Source: Hymenobacter sublimis
Lineage (GTDB): Bacteria; Bacteroidota; Bacteroidia; Cytophagales; Hymenobacteraceae
Assembly (NCBI RefSeq): GCF_023101345.1
Contig: NZ_CP095848.1
Location: 3,002,001 to 3,066,000, forward strand
Direction of reading: 5' to 3'
DNA: 64,000 nucleotides
Below, one piece after another: positions 24,709 to 33,338 of the stretch (position 1 is its first letter; each line of letters begins with the position of its first letter). Made by a program: the position numbers and the translations under genes. A model generated the notes under the pieces. That model made no database searches and was not told the origin of the DNA. It worked only from the letters and a program-made list of their open reading frames with translations.

Positions 24709-26289
24709 CTACCGCTTGCCTGGTCCGTAGAGCACCTGCCCGGCCCGCTGGCCGGTGTGCTGCCCGGCCCGGACGGTGAGGCGGCCGTTCACCAGCACGT
24801 ACTTCATGCCGGTGGAATACTGGTGGGGCTGCTCGAAGGTAGAGCGGTCCTGCACGGTGGCGGGGTCGAACACCACCACATCGGCGGCAAAACCGGGGCG
24901 CAGTAGCCCGCGGTCCGCGAAACCAAAGGTTTGAGCCGGCAGGCTGGTCATGCGGCGGATAGCTTCTTCCAGCGTAATGATGCGCAGCTCGCGCACGTAG
25001 CGGCCCAGCACCCGGGCATTGGAGCCGTAGCCGCGCGGGTGGGGCGCGCCTTCCCGCCACACCCGAATGCTGGCGTCGGAAGCTACCATGTTCTGGGGGT
25101 AGCGCAGGATGTTTTGCACGTCGGTTTCGCTCATGCCGTGAAATACCATGCCGGCGTCGTACTGCAGTACCAGCTCCAGAATGGTGGCGGCCTCGGCGCG
25201 GGCCTTGTGCGGGCGCCCCCGGCGGCGATTGATTTCCTCGATGCTCAGGCCCTGGTAGCTGGTATCGGGTGGGAAGCTGGCTACTACGGCGTAGCTAAAG
25301 TGCTTGAGCTGGCGCCCCCGCAGGCGCGCCAGCATGCTGGCCTCCACGGCCCGGCGCACGGCGGGGCGGGCTAGGCGCTGGCGCAGGGAGTCGCGGCCAT
25401 CGGCCTGCACGGCATCGGGCAGCAGGGTACTCAGGGAGGTAGAGCTGGCCGTGTACGGATACTGGTCGATGGTGACTTGCTGACCGCCGTGGCGGGCCTG
25501 ATCCAGCAGGGCCAGCATCTCGGCGGTGCGGCCCCAGTTCTGCTGGCCGCCCAGCTTGAGGTGGGAAATCTGGACGGGTAGCCCGGCCTCCCGCCCTACC
25601 CGCAGGGCTTCCTGCATGGCCAACTGCACACTGTCGCTTTCGTTGCGCATGTGGGTGGCGTAGAGGCCGTGGTAGCGGGCCGCTACCTGAGCCAGTTGCA
25701 CCAGTTCGGGCGTGCGGGAGTAGGTACCCGGCACGTAAATCAGCCCCGACGATAACCCCACGGCACCGGCCTGCATGGCCTGCTCCACTAGGTTTTCCAT
25801 CTGGCTTAGCTCAGCGGGGGTAGGCTGGCGCTGGGCCCGGCCCATGACGGCTTTGCGCACGGTGCCGTGGCCCACCAAGGAAGCGGTGTTTACGGATAGA
25901 TGCAGGCTGTCGAGGGTGCGGAAGTAGCGGGCCAGGTTGGGGCGGGAGGAGCCGCAGTTGCCGGTCACTACGGTCGTGACGCCGTCGTAGAGGAAGTTAT
26001 CGGCGGTGGGCTGGCGCACTTCATCGTCCTCGATGTGGGTGTGCACATCGATAAAGCCTGGGGCCACGGCCAGGCCGCGGGCGTCCAGCACGGTGTCAGC
26101 GGGGTAATCGGCGGGCAGCCGGCCCACGGCCACAATGCGGCCGTCCCGCACGGCCACGTCGCCGAGCGTCCAGGCGTTGCCGGTGCCATCGTAGAGGCGG
26201 CCGTTGCGGATCAGGATGTCGGCCCGCGGGGTTTGGGCCGCGGCCAGGCCAGTAAGCAAAAGAAGGAAAATCAGCAGGGTGCAGCGCAT
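24709..26289 (-). CDS. D-aminoacylase/N-acyl-D-amino-acid deacylase family amidohydrolase, exported
   Basis: This 526-residue metal-dependent hydrolase has a signal peptide (MRCTLLIFLLLLTGLAAAQ) and so acts in the periplasm. The amidohydrolase fold begins with ADILIRNGRLYDGTG. The metal motif DVHTHIEDDE (His83, His85) is followed by TTVVTGNCGSS, whose Cys is the bridging ligand in D-aminoacylases. Then come YATHMRNESD and QISHLKLGG with further His ligands, and VVASDASIR with the catalytic Asp. Members deacylate N-acyl-D-amino acids or related dihydropyrimidine-like substrates; the substrate here is unknown. It is followed downstream by no gene on its strand for some distance and lies 180 bp from a class D beta-lactamase gene on the same strand. 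Confidence 0.9.
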   Translation of the reverse strand: MRCTLLIFLLLLTGLAAAQTPRADILIRNGRLYDGTGNAWTLGDVAVRDGRIVAVGRLPADYPADTVLDARGLAVAPGFIDVHTHIEDDEVRQPTADNFLYDGVTTVVTGNCGSSRPNLARYFRTLDSLHLSVNTASLVGHGTVRKAVMGRAQRQPTPAELSQMENLVEQAMQAGAVGLSSGLIYVPGTYSRTPELVQLAQVAARYHGLYATHMRNESDSVQLAMQEALRVGREAGLPVQISHLKLGGQQNWGRTAEMLALLDQARHGGQQVTIDQYPYTASSTSLSTLLPDAVQADGRDSLRQRLARPAVRRAVEASMLARLRGRQLKHFSYAVVASFPPDTSYQGLSIEEINRRRGRPHKARAEAATILELVLQYDAGMVFHGMSETDVQNILRYPQNMVASDASIRVWREGAPHPRGYGSNARVLGRYVRELRIITLEEAIRRMTSLPAQTFGFADRGLLRPGFAADVVVFDPATVQDRSTFEQPHQYSTGMKYVLVNGRLTVRAGQHTGQRAGQVLYGPGKR

Positions 26290-26469
26290 AGAAACGTAAG
26301 GTAGCGCCAGAGCAGGCTACTTTTCGAATCCACTACAGGTGCAGCGTGGTGCAGGTAGCCCTGGTTTCGTTGTGCGGTTGTCGAGCTGCGCTTCCTGGCA
26401 GCGCTGACCAGTGCCTCGCGGCTTGCCGTTAGCTGTTTTAACGCCAAGCGTGGCACCTGAGGCTTTCTG

Positions 26470-27285
26470 CTACAGCCACTGCATTTCCCGCAGAATAGCT
26501 TCCGTGAGGGCTCGGCGGCCGGCTAGGAACCGCTCGTCGGCTTTGGGGCCGCGCTGAGGCTCCACGTTGAGGGCAAAAATGGCCGTGCGGCCGTCGGCAC
26601 GCTCTACCCAGCCCACAAACCACCCGTTGTCGGGGTTAGTAGCCGAGTGAAAGCGCCAGCCGGTTTTGCCATACAGGGTGTAGGCCGGCGTTTTCTGCAA
26701 GATGAGCAGTTGCTTTACCGCCCGCTGATGACGCACTGCCAGGGGCAAGGTTTCGGCCTGCAGGCGCCGAAGGAAATCCACCTGCTCAAACTGACTGATA
26801 CGCGAGTTACCATCGAGCCAAAACGTATCGAGGGTACCAGGCGTGACGACAATGCCGGGGTAGCGCAGCTTCCGCAGCCACTGCTGGTAGGCCGGCACAC
26901 CCACCTTCCGGGCTAGCTGCTGGTAGCACGGCACGCAGGAAACGCGCAGGGCGCGGGCGTAAGGCATATCCTGGTTCCACTGCGGGAAGTAGCGCTGCAC
27001 TCCATCCCAGCGGCAGATGGTGGCCGTATCGGGCAGGGCACCGGTTTGCAGGCCGATGAGCGTGTTCGGAATTTTAAAGGTGGAGGCCGGCAGAAAGCCC
27101 TGGCGGCAGCGCTTTTCCTGGTAGGCGGTAAAGCGCCCAGTAGCCGTTTCATAGAGCAGAAATGAGCCCCGCACCCCGTACTGGTCGAAGTGTTGCTGCA
27201 GGTTGCGCTCCGTAACCCGGGGCGTGGGCGCGGCACCAAGCAGCAAACAACCGAGGCTTAGCAGAAGGTAGCAAATCCGTAGCAT
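26470..27285 (-). CDS. Class D (OXA-type) beta-lactamase-like protein
   Basis: This 271-residue protein has a signal peptide (MLRICYLLLSLGCLLLGAA). Class D motifs: STFK with Ser68 and Lys71; SCVPCYQ (Ser116, Val118, the SxV motif); FWLDGNSRIS, matching the FWLEGxLRIS segment with its conserved Trp; and YGKTGW (Lys207). The YGN motif normally found before FWL is replaced by YPG, and the residue after KTG is Trp. The active-site Ser/Lys pair is intact so hydrolysis or at least acylation by beta-lactams is expected. It lies 69 bp from the frameshifted YdeI gene on the same strand. A TATCTTCG box just upstream of the ATG could be its promoter. Confidence 0.88.
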   Translation of the reverse strand: MLRICYLLLSLGCLLLGAAPTPRVTERNLQQHFDQYGVRGSFLLYETATGRFTAYQEKRCRQGFLPASTFKIPNTLIGLQTGALPDTATICRWDGVQRYFPQWNQDMPYARALRVSCVPCYQQLARKVGVPAYQQWLRKLRYPGIVVTPGTLDTFWLDGNSRISQFEQVDFLRRLQAETLPLAVRHQRAVKQLLILQKTPAYTLYGKTGWRFHSATNPDNGWFVGWVERADGRTAIFALNVEPQRGPKADERFLAGRRALTEAILREMQWL

Positions 27286-27354
27286 GGCCGCGAAGATAGG
27301 AGCCGCACCGCAGCCGGGCGCGCCGGCAGCTACGCTTTTGCGCTTTCAGAACTC

Positions 27355-27932
27355 CTATTGGGCCGGCGGTGGCGGGACGAGCTGCTGAATAAGGCGCGCA
27401 ATACGCTGCTGCCGCGTTTCGGGGCGGCGCGCGGCGGCCAGTTGCTGAAGGTGCTGTTTGCGGCGGCTGGGGGCCAGACGGGCAAAGTGCTGCTCAGCGC
27501 CAGGGGTAGCGGCCAGGGCTGCGGCCAGGTCGGGCGGCACTAGCAGGGCATCTACCTCATCCAGGGCGGCCCAGCTGCCGTCGTGCTGGGCGGCGGCTAT
27601 TTTGGCTTGCCCGGCCGGCATGAGCAGGCCCGCGGCGGCTAGCTGCTCAATGCGCTTTTTATTAACCGCCGACCACACGCTACCCTTTTTTCGGGGCGAA
27701 AAGTACAGTTGAAAGCACGTGTCATCAACTTTGCGCGGTGAAGAGTCGATCCAGCCGAAGCACAGGGCTTCCTCCACGGCTTCGGCGTATGAAAGGCGCT
27801 GAGGTCCACTGCCTTTCTTGTAGAGTACCAGCCAGATACCTACGGCTGGGTGTGGTGGGCGGCTAGCCACGCCCGCCACTCCGCCCGACTGGGGGCATCT
27901 ACTATTTCCAGGATATCGAGTTTGGTAGCCAT
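27355..27932 (-). pseudogene. YdeI/OmpD-associated family protein, frameshifted near the N-terminus
   Basis: From the ATG at 27932 the frame reads MATKLDILEIVDAPSRAEWR and continues ...WLAAHHTQP before a stop; the next frame then continues VGIWLVLYKKGSG and the rest of a YdeI protein (LSYAEAVEEALCFGWIDS, FSPRKKGSVWSAVNKKRI, RRPETRQQRIARLI). Family members have these two pieces joined directly, so one base has been lost near 27843, where restoring one G (CCGGTA for CCGTA) mends the frame. It is either a recent pseudogene, a sequencing error, or is translated from an internal ATG at 27879 without the first 30 residues. Family function is unknown. It is divergent from the aldo/keto reductase. 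Confidence 0.8.
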
Positions 27933-28022
27933 CCGGGAAAATACGAGCTGGCGCGCCCTCGTCCTAACCTCCGGGCGGCCCGCCGGTTTACGGTATCGTT
28001 TCCTTTCCTTACGTACCTACTT

Positions 28023-28973
28023 ATGCAACACCGTGAACTGGGCCGCTCCGGCCTGCGCATTGCCCCGCTTGTGCTGGGCGGCAACGTCTTCGGCTGGACC
28101 GCCGATGAAGCTACTTCCTTCCGTATTCTCGACGCCTTTGTGGGCGGGGGCGGCAACGCCATTGACACCGCCGATGGCTACTCTGTGTGGGTGCCGGGCC
28201 ACGTCGGCGGCGAGTCGGAAACTATTATTGGGAAGTGGCTGCGCCAGCGCGGCCGCCGCGACGATGTAGTTATTGCCACCAAAGTCGGCTGGGAAGTAAA
28301 CCCCGAAAACAAGGGCCTGAAAAAAGACTACATCCTGCGGGCCGTGGAGGGCTCCCTGCAGCGCCTGCAAACCGACTACATCGACCTTTATCAGTCGCAC
28401 AAAGACGACCCCACGACACCCGTGGAGGAAACCCTGGAAGCCTACGCCCAGCTAGTGCAGCAAGGCAAGGTGCGCGTCATTGGGGCCTCGAATTTCGATG
28501 CGGCCCGCCTCCGGGAGTCGGTGGAAGCTAGCGCCCGCCTGGGTTTCCCGCGCTACGAGTCCTTGCAGCCACTCTACAACCTCTACGACCGGGCCGAGTT
28601 TGAGCAGGAGCTGCTACCGCTGGTGCAGGAGCACCACATCGGCGTGATTCCGTACTACGGGCTGGCGGCGGGCTTCCTCACTGGCAAGTACCGCACCGCG
28701 GCCGACCTGCAGAAAAGTGCCCGCGGGGGCGGCGTAGGCCAGAAATACCTGAACGAAAAAGGCCTGCGAATTCTTGGCGCCCTTGATGCCGTGGCGGCCC
28801 GCCAGCAAGCCACGCCCGCCCAGGTGGCCCTAGCCTGGATTATGGCCCAACCCGGCCTTACGGCACCCATTGCCAGCGCCACCAGCCCCGAGCAGGTAAC
28901 GGAGCTGCTGCACGCCACCGAGCTGCAGCTAAGCCCCGACGATATACAAACCCTGAACGAGGCCAGCGCCTAG
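28023..28973 (+). CDS. Aldo/keto reductase
   Basis: This 316-residue NADPH-dependent oxidoreductase reduces aldehydes or ketones. The catalytic tetrad is complete: Asp48 and Tyr53 in AIDTADGYSVW, Lys87 in IATKVGW and His126 in YQSHKDD. Cofactor-binding motifs are VIGASNFDAARL and the late APIASATSPEQV. It opens with RELGRSGLRIAPLVLGGNVFGW, typical of the YajO/Tas-like AKR group. Full length with an ATG at 28023. It is divergent from the YdeI gene and followed by a long hairpin at 28984-29044. Cytoplasmic; substrate not known. Confidence 0.93.
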   Translation: MQHRELGRSGLRIAPLVLGGNVFGWTADEATSFRILDAFVGGGGNAIDTADGYSVWVPGHVGGESETIIGKWLRQRGRRDDVVIATKVGWEVNPENKGLKKDYILRAVEGSLQRLQTDYIDLYQSHKDDPTTPVEETLEAYAQLVQQGKVRVIGASNFDAARLRESVEASARLGFPRYESLQPLYNLYDRAEFEQELLPLVQEHHIGVIPYYGLAAGFLTGKYRTAADLQKSARGGGVGQKYLNEKGLRILGALDAVAARQQATPAQVALAWIMAQPGLTAPIASATSPEQVTELLHATELQLSPDDIQTLNEASA

Positions 28974-28983
28974 CTTATGCCCC

Positions 28984-29044
28984 CACAACCACATGCGCCG
29001 CGGATGAGGGAACAGCTACCCTACTCGCGGCGCATGCAGTTGTG
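28984..29044. terminator. Long hairpin after the aldo/keto reductase gene
   Basis: Arms of 19 bp (28984-29002 and 29026-29044) match at 17 positions and contain CATGCGCCGCG, with an inner AGGG/CCCT pair. There is no T-run, so its role as a terminator is uncertain. Confidence 0.55.
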
Positions 29045-29228
29045 AAAGGTTTTGGGTTTAGACGTTGCCGCGAGGCAAGGGCCTGGTACTCCGGTCCGGC
29101 AACTTCTGCCAGCCCCAACTGAAGGCAAGAGGTAGGTGCTTACTGCCGACAAGCCTGCAACCAACGACGGGAAGCTATTGGTTTGTGACCTTCCTTCTGC
29201 AACTTTTGCGCTTCCCCGGCTTTTACCT

Positions 29229-29705
29229 ATGACCATTCGTACCGCTACCCGGCCCGACCTTGACGCCCTGTATTCCATCTGGTGTGAGTTAATGGACTCC
29301 CACGAGGCCTACCACCCCGTTTTCGGGTACTACCGCCAGGCTGAGCCGGAGCTGAAACGCGTGCTGCTCCAACGCTTGCAGGAGCCGTACACCCGGTTTT
29401 TTGTGGTGGAAAATGCGGACGGTCTGATGGGGTTGCTCGTGGCCATGTACCAGATTGGCAACAACGGCATGCACTTCAACCGGCGCGGCTACATTGCCGA
29501 AACCATTGTGCGCCCCCAGTACCGGCGCAACGGCCTGGGCCGGCTGCTGTTTGAGACGGCCAAAGACTGGCTTACCCGCCAAGGCGCCGACCACTTAGAG
29601 CTGCAGGTGGCCGTGGCCAACCCGGCCGGGGTGCAGTTCTGGACAGCGCTGGGCTTTGCGCCTTCCACCTACCACTTCGTCTTGCCCCTGACGCCGCCGC
29701 GCTAA
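29229..29705 (+). CDS. GNAT-family N-acetyltransferase
   Basis: This 158-residue protein transfers an acetyl group from acetyl-CoA to an unknown acceptor. The GNAT fold begins MTIRTATRPDLDALYSIW. The acetyl-CoA-binding signature is ETIVRPQYRRNGLGRLLFE (about residues 95-113), followed by AVANPAGVQFWTALGF, a standard GNAT C-terminal motif. The ATG at 29229 is chosen because the residues encoded upstream do not belong to the fold. A small gap separates it from the DUF421 gene on the same strand. Confidence 0.92.
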   Translation: MTIRTATRPDLDALYSIWCELMDSHEAYHPVFGYYRQAEPELKRVLLQRLQEPYTRFFVVENADGLMGLLVAMYQIGNNGMHFNRRGYIAETIVRPQYRRNGLGRLLFETAKDWLTRQGADHLELQVAVANPAGVQFWTALGFAPSTYHFVLPLTPPR

Positions 29706-29817
29706 CGCGCTGGCTTTCCGGCTTGGGTGGGGTTAATGCCGATTTAATTAACTGTATGGTTGTTACCTGCGTTAGACCAAACACGGCCGTATCGGCCGGT
29801 TTGCCATTTCGCTGTGT

Positions 29818-30531
29818 ATGCTCCTTGCCGCCTCCATTACCCCCTTCGACTGGAACCGCATCCTTTGGTCCGACGACGCGCCGCCACTGTACCTTCTGGA
29901 AGTGGCGGCGCGCTGCGTTTTCACTTATATTCTGACACTGGGGGTGCTGCGCATTACCGGGCGGCGCGGGGTCAAGCAACTTTCCTTGTTTGAGTTGAGC
30001 ATTGTGCTGGCTCTGGGCTCGGCGGCCGGCGACGCCATGTTCTACGACGACGTGCCCCTGAGCCACGTCGTGGTGGTGTTTGCGGCCGTGGCCCTCATGT
30101 ACGTCGGCTTTAACCGCCTCACCGAGCACCTGCCGCGCTTTTCTGACTGGCTGGAGGGTGCCCCGGTGCTGTTGGTAGAGGAAGGGGTCGTGAACATGAG
30201 CAACTTCCGCAAGCAACGCCTCAACCAGAAAGAACTATTCGGGGAGCTGCGCCAGCAGCAGATCGAACACCTGGGCCAGGTGCGGCGCGTATACATTGAG
30301 GCCACCGGCGAAATGAGCATTTTCTTTTTCGATGATACGGACGTGCGACCTGGCCTCCCCATCTGGCCCGAGCGGGTAGACGCCGCCGTGCGCCGCGTGA
30401 GTGAGGCCGGCAACTTTGCCTGCGCCCAGTGTGGCACCGTGCAGCTGCTGCCCCGCGGCGGCGTCGCCACCTGCCCCAGCTGCCAGTGCGACAAGTGGGT
30501 GCCCACCTGCGACGACAAGCGGGTGCAGTAA
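29818..30531 (+). CDS. DUF421 (YetF-like) membrane protein with C-terminal zinc ribbon
   Basis: This 237-residue protein has three hydrophobic segments in the first ~110 residues (LLEVAARCVFTYILTLGVLR; LSIVLALGSAAGD; VVVVFAAVALMYVGF). The soluble DUF421 domain follows (EGAPVLLVEEGVVNMSNF, FGELRQQQIEHLGQVRRVYIE). At the end there is a Cys4-type ribbon (CAQC...CPSCQC). The motif ITGRRGVKQLSLFELSIV is the family signature at the membrane. Function of the family is unknown; it forms oligomers in the membrane in some Bacillus homologues. The ribbon is an addition to the usual ~200-residue form. Confidence 0.88.
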   Translation: MLLAASITPFDWNRILWSDDAPPLYLLEVAARCVFTYILTLGVLRITGRRGVKQLSLFELSIVLALGSAAGDAMFYDDVPLSHVVVVFAAVALMYVGFNRLTEHLPRFSDWLEGAPVLLVEEGVVNMSNFRKQRLNQKELFGELRQQQIEHLGQVRRVYIEATGEMSIFFFDDTDVRPGLPIWPERVDAAVRRVSEAGNFACAQCGTVQLLPRGGVATCPSCQCDKWVPTCDDKRVQ

Positions 30532-30565
30532 CGCACTCCATTTCAATCACTGTAGAAAGCGGCGG

Positions 30566-31264
30566 CTACTCTCCGGCGTCGCCTACGGGCGGCAAGGACG
30601 CGGTGCGTAGCTGAGTAGTCAGCCAATGTACTACGTCTGCATCCACTTGGTCGCGGCACTCATCTAGGCCGTGGCGGCAACCGGGATAAAGCAGCAGTTC
30701 TTTGGGCTGCTGGGCCCGTTCGTAAATGTTCTCCGAGCACCGATGAGGTAGTATTTCATCGTCGGTGCCGTGCAAAACCAGCAGGGGCCGCGGGCTTACT
30801 TGTGAGGCCAGGTCGGTGCCATAGGTTTGGCTGCTCATGGCTACCACTGCTCCCACCACCGGGCTCAGGGCACCGGCACTCACTACCACGGCACCCCCAA
30901 ACGAATGTCCAACTAACCCAACTGGCCCGTAGCCGCGCTGCTCCGCCAGGTATTGCACGGCCAGCAGCACATCAACCACGCAGTCCTCTAAGTAATTAGG
31001 TTGGCGGTAATGCAGGCGCAGGGAAGCAATACCGCGCTCCGCCAGCTGCCCCGCCAGCCGCGGATACATCCCGCCAGCGGGCCCATCCAGGCCCCCGCCC
31101 GAACCGCCTACCCACACTACCACGGCCGCGCCGGGGGTAGCCGGGTGCAGGCGGGCGGTTATTGGGCCGGCATTTGTGTGCAGGGTGAGCTCTTCTACTC
31201 CTGCCGCGTACCGGTCTAGCGTTACGACTTCTAACTCATACTCTTGCGGTTGCTGCTGTGCCAT
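30566..31264 (-). CDS. Alpha/beta hydrolase, dienelactone-hydrolase-like
   Basis: This 232-residue cytoplasmic hydrolase has the elbow GHSFGG, an oxyanion segment WVGGSGGGLDGP, a late LVLHGTDDEILP (catalytic Asp) and CRHGLDE (catalytic His). The layout is that of small dienelactone hydrolase-like esterases. The substrate is not known. The ATG at 31264 (MAQQQPQEYELEVV) is preferred, but an in-frame ATG at 31360 would add 32 residues; the sequence alone does not settle it. It is divergent from the VOC gene. Confidence 0.85.
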   Translation of the reverse strand: MAQQQPQEYELEVVTLDRYAAGVEELTLHTNAGPITARLHPATPGAAVVVWVGGSGGGLDGPAGGMYPRLAGQLAERGIASLRLHYRQPNYLEDCVVDVLLAVQYLAEQRGYGPVGLVGHSFGGAVVVSAGALSPVVGAVVAMSSQTYGTDLASQVSPRPLLVLHGTDDEILPHRCSENIYERAQQPKELLLYPGCRHGLDECRDQVDADVVHWLTTQLRTASLPPVGDAGE

Positions 31265-31405
31265 GGGTGCGCCGGCGTTGGTGGTACTTGGTAAGGTGTA
31301 CTGCTCCGGCCCGAAATGGATGCCGCTGAGGTTCTCCGTAGGGCCCGCTTGCCAGCGCATCGTATAGCTTTGCGCCTCTTCGCTGCTTGTTTTCTCTTGT
31401 TGCCC

Positions 31406-31798
31406 ATGCTACCCCTGCTCCGCGTTCATCACATTGCCATTATCTGCGCCGATTACGCCCGCTCGAAGCAGTTTTACACCCAGGTGCTAGGCCTGCGCAT
31501 CATTCGGGAGGTGCACCGGGCCGAGCGGGAGTCGTGGAAGTTAGACCTAGCGCTAGGCGAGCAGTATAGTATTGAGCTGTTTTCGTTTCCTGCCCCGCCC
31601 GCCCGTCTTAGTCAGCCGGAGGCCACTGGCTTGCGCCACCTGGCTTTCGCCGTGTCGGACATAGAAGCCACCGTGCGCCACCTCGCCAGCCACGGAGTAG
31701 CCGCTGAGCCCGTGCGGGTAGATGAGTTTACCGGCCGCCGCTTCACCTTCATTCAGGACCCCGACGGGCTGCCGCTGGAGTTTTATGAGACTCATTAA
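31406..31798 (+). CDS. VOC-family protein (glyoxalase-like)
   Basis: This 131-residue protein contains paired beta-alpha-beta-beta-beta units of the vicinal oxygen chelate superfamily: VHHIAIICADYARSKQFYTQ...LGL and GLRHLAFAVSDIEATVRHL, ending RFTFIQDPDGLPLEFYE. The His and Glu positions used as metal ligands in GloA2-type proteins are present. It may detoxify or rearrange a small carbonyl compound; which one is not known. The ATG at 31406 directly precedes the first strand. Confidence 0.9.
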   Translation: MLPLLRVHHIAIICADYARSKQFYTQVLGLRIIREVHRAERESWKLDLALGEQYSIELFSFPAPPARLSQPEATGLRHLAFAVSDIEATVRHLASHGVAAEPVRVDEFTGRRFTFIQDPDGLPLEFYETH

Positions 31799-31886
31799 CT
31801 CAGCTGGTTGGAGCTATATTGCAGAGCCATATCTATCCATTTATCCCTTACCTATGCATTAGCTCGCTTCTAATGACAACAACAGT

Positions 31887-33335
31887 ATGAGAGATGGTTC
31901 TGACCAATTAGATCAGCTTTTACAGCTGCATAGTGAAAACGAAGTTGTTGAGTTCAAAGAGGCAAAAAACACGTTCGACTTCGACAAGTTAGGCCAGTAT
32001 TTCAGTGCGTTAAGCAACGAAGCTAGCTTACAGGGTACGGAAGCGGCTTGGCTTGTTTTTGGGGTCGATGATCAGAAGCAAGTAGTAGGGACTTCGTTTC
32101 GGCAGGATAGTGGTAAGTTGCAGAGTCTTTACCGCGAAATTGCTGACCAAACAGGCAACCGGCTCACATTTCGTGCAATACACGAAATATTTTGTGAGGA
32201 AAAACGAGTACTTCTGTTTGAAATTCCTCCTGCTGCTCTAGGTTCCCCTACTTCTTGGAAAGGCCATTACTACGGCCGCGATGGTGAAAGTCTAGGTCCG
32301 TTGAACCCCGATGAGCGTCGTCGTCTTGAATGGCAAGGTCAAACCATTACGCCATTTGAGCGTCGTTTTGCATTCCTTAATGCTAGCGTTTCGCATATCC
32401 TTAGTCTACTCGACTGGGAGGGTTACTACAAACTTTTCAACTATCCAAAGCCCACCAACGCGCAGGATGTTGTCGCTCGTTTCGTGATGGATAAGATAGT
32501 GATCCGAGAGAATCAAGTTCTTCATATTACTAACCTTGGCGCAGTGTTATTTGCCCGCGACTTACGACAGTTTGACCAGTTAGAATACAAACGGCTACGG
32601 ATAATTTTCTATGACGGCACTGGCCGCACCGGAGGTAAGCAAGAGCACACAGGTCATCGTGGGTATGCTCTAGGGTTTGAAAACGCACTCAATTGGCTGA
32701 ATGAAAAGCTACCTAACCGAGAGGAAATTGGTTCGGCAAGACGAGTACATATTGCTACGTATCCACCCAAAGCTATTAGAGAACTATTGGCCAATGCATT
32801 AATTCATCAGAACTTCGATACATCTGGCTCTGCACCAATGGTCGAAGTATTTACTAATCGTATTGAAGTAAGTAATCCTGGTGTGCCCTTAATTAACGTG
32901 CTTCAGTTTCTCAATCATCTGCCGGTTAGTCGTAATGAAGCTATTGCAGCCACTATGCATGCCCTTGACTTTTGCGAACGACGAGGTAGTGGTATTGACC
33001 GCATTGTAGAGGAGTGTGAAAAACACTTACTCCCAGCTCCAGATTTTATTCGGGGGGACAATTTTACCCAAGCTATTTTATACGCGCCTAGGCTGCTACG
33101 TGAAATGAGTGCCCGAGACAAAGTAAGAGCGTGCTACCAACATGCTTGTTTAAAGCTAGCTAATGGTGAAACTATGTCCAACCAGTCTTTTAGAGAAAGA
33201 ATGGGAATAGCTGAAAAAAACTATCCTATGGCTTCACGTATTATCTCTGATACACTAGAAGCTGGTCTTATAAAACCATATGATCCGGATAACAAGTCGA
33301 AAAAGCAAGCTCGGTATGTACCAGTTTTAAACTAA
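31887..33335 (+). CDS. AlbA_2 (Schlafen-like) domain / GHKL-type ATPase protein, probably acquired
   Basis: This 482-residue protein has an N-terminal AlbA_2 domain (about 14-120, with SENEVVEFKEAKNTF and LSNEASLQGTEAAWLVFGV). Its middle carries a GHKL/HATPase_c_4-like region (about 290-375: YPPKAIRELLANALIHQNF, VEVFTNRIEVSNPG, FCERRGSGIDRIVEE) and a C-terminal winged-helix-like part. Such proteins are annotated as ATP-binding or transcriptional regulators and some sit in defence loci; the role of this one is not known. Base composition and codon use are clearly AT-richer than those of its neighbours (roughly 45 against 60 percent G+C by eye), a sign of horizontal acquisition. It has no obvious partner gene. 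Two near-identical 21 bp direct repeats lie directly downstream. Confidence 0.85.
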   Translation: MRDGSDQLDQLLQLHSENEVVEFKEAKNTFDFDKLGQYFSALSNEASLQGTEAAWLVFGVDDQKQVVGTSFRQDSGKLQSLYREIADQTGNRLTFRAIHEIFCEEKRVLLFEIPPAALGSPTSWKGHYYGRDGESLGPLNPDERRRLEWQGQTITPFERRFAFLNASVSHILSLLDWEGYYKLFNYPKPTNAQDVVARFVMDKIVIRENQVLHITNLGAVLFARDLRQFDQLEYKRLRIIFYDGTGRTGGKQEHTGHRGYALGFENALNWLNEKLPNREEIGSARRVHIATYPPKAIRELLANALIHQNFDTSGSAPMVEVFTNRIEVSNPGVPLINVLQFLNHLPVSRNEAIAATMHALDFCERRGSGIDRIVEECEKHLLPAPDFIRGDNFTQAILYAPRLLREMSARDKVRACYQHACLKLANGETMSNQSFRERMGIAEKNYPMASRIISDTLEAGLIKPYDPDNKSKKQARYVPVLN

Positions 33336-33338
33336 ATC

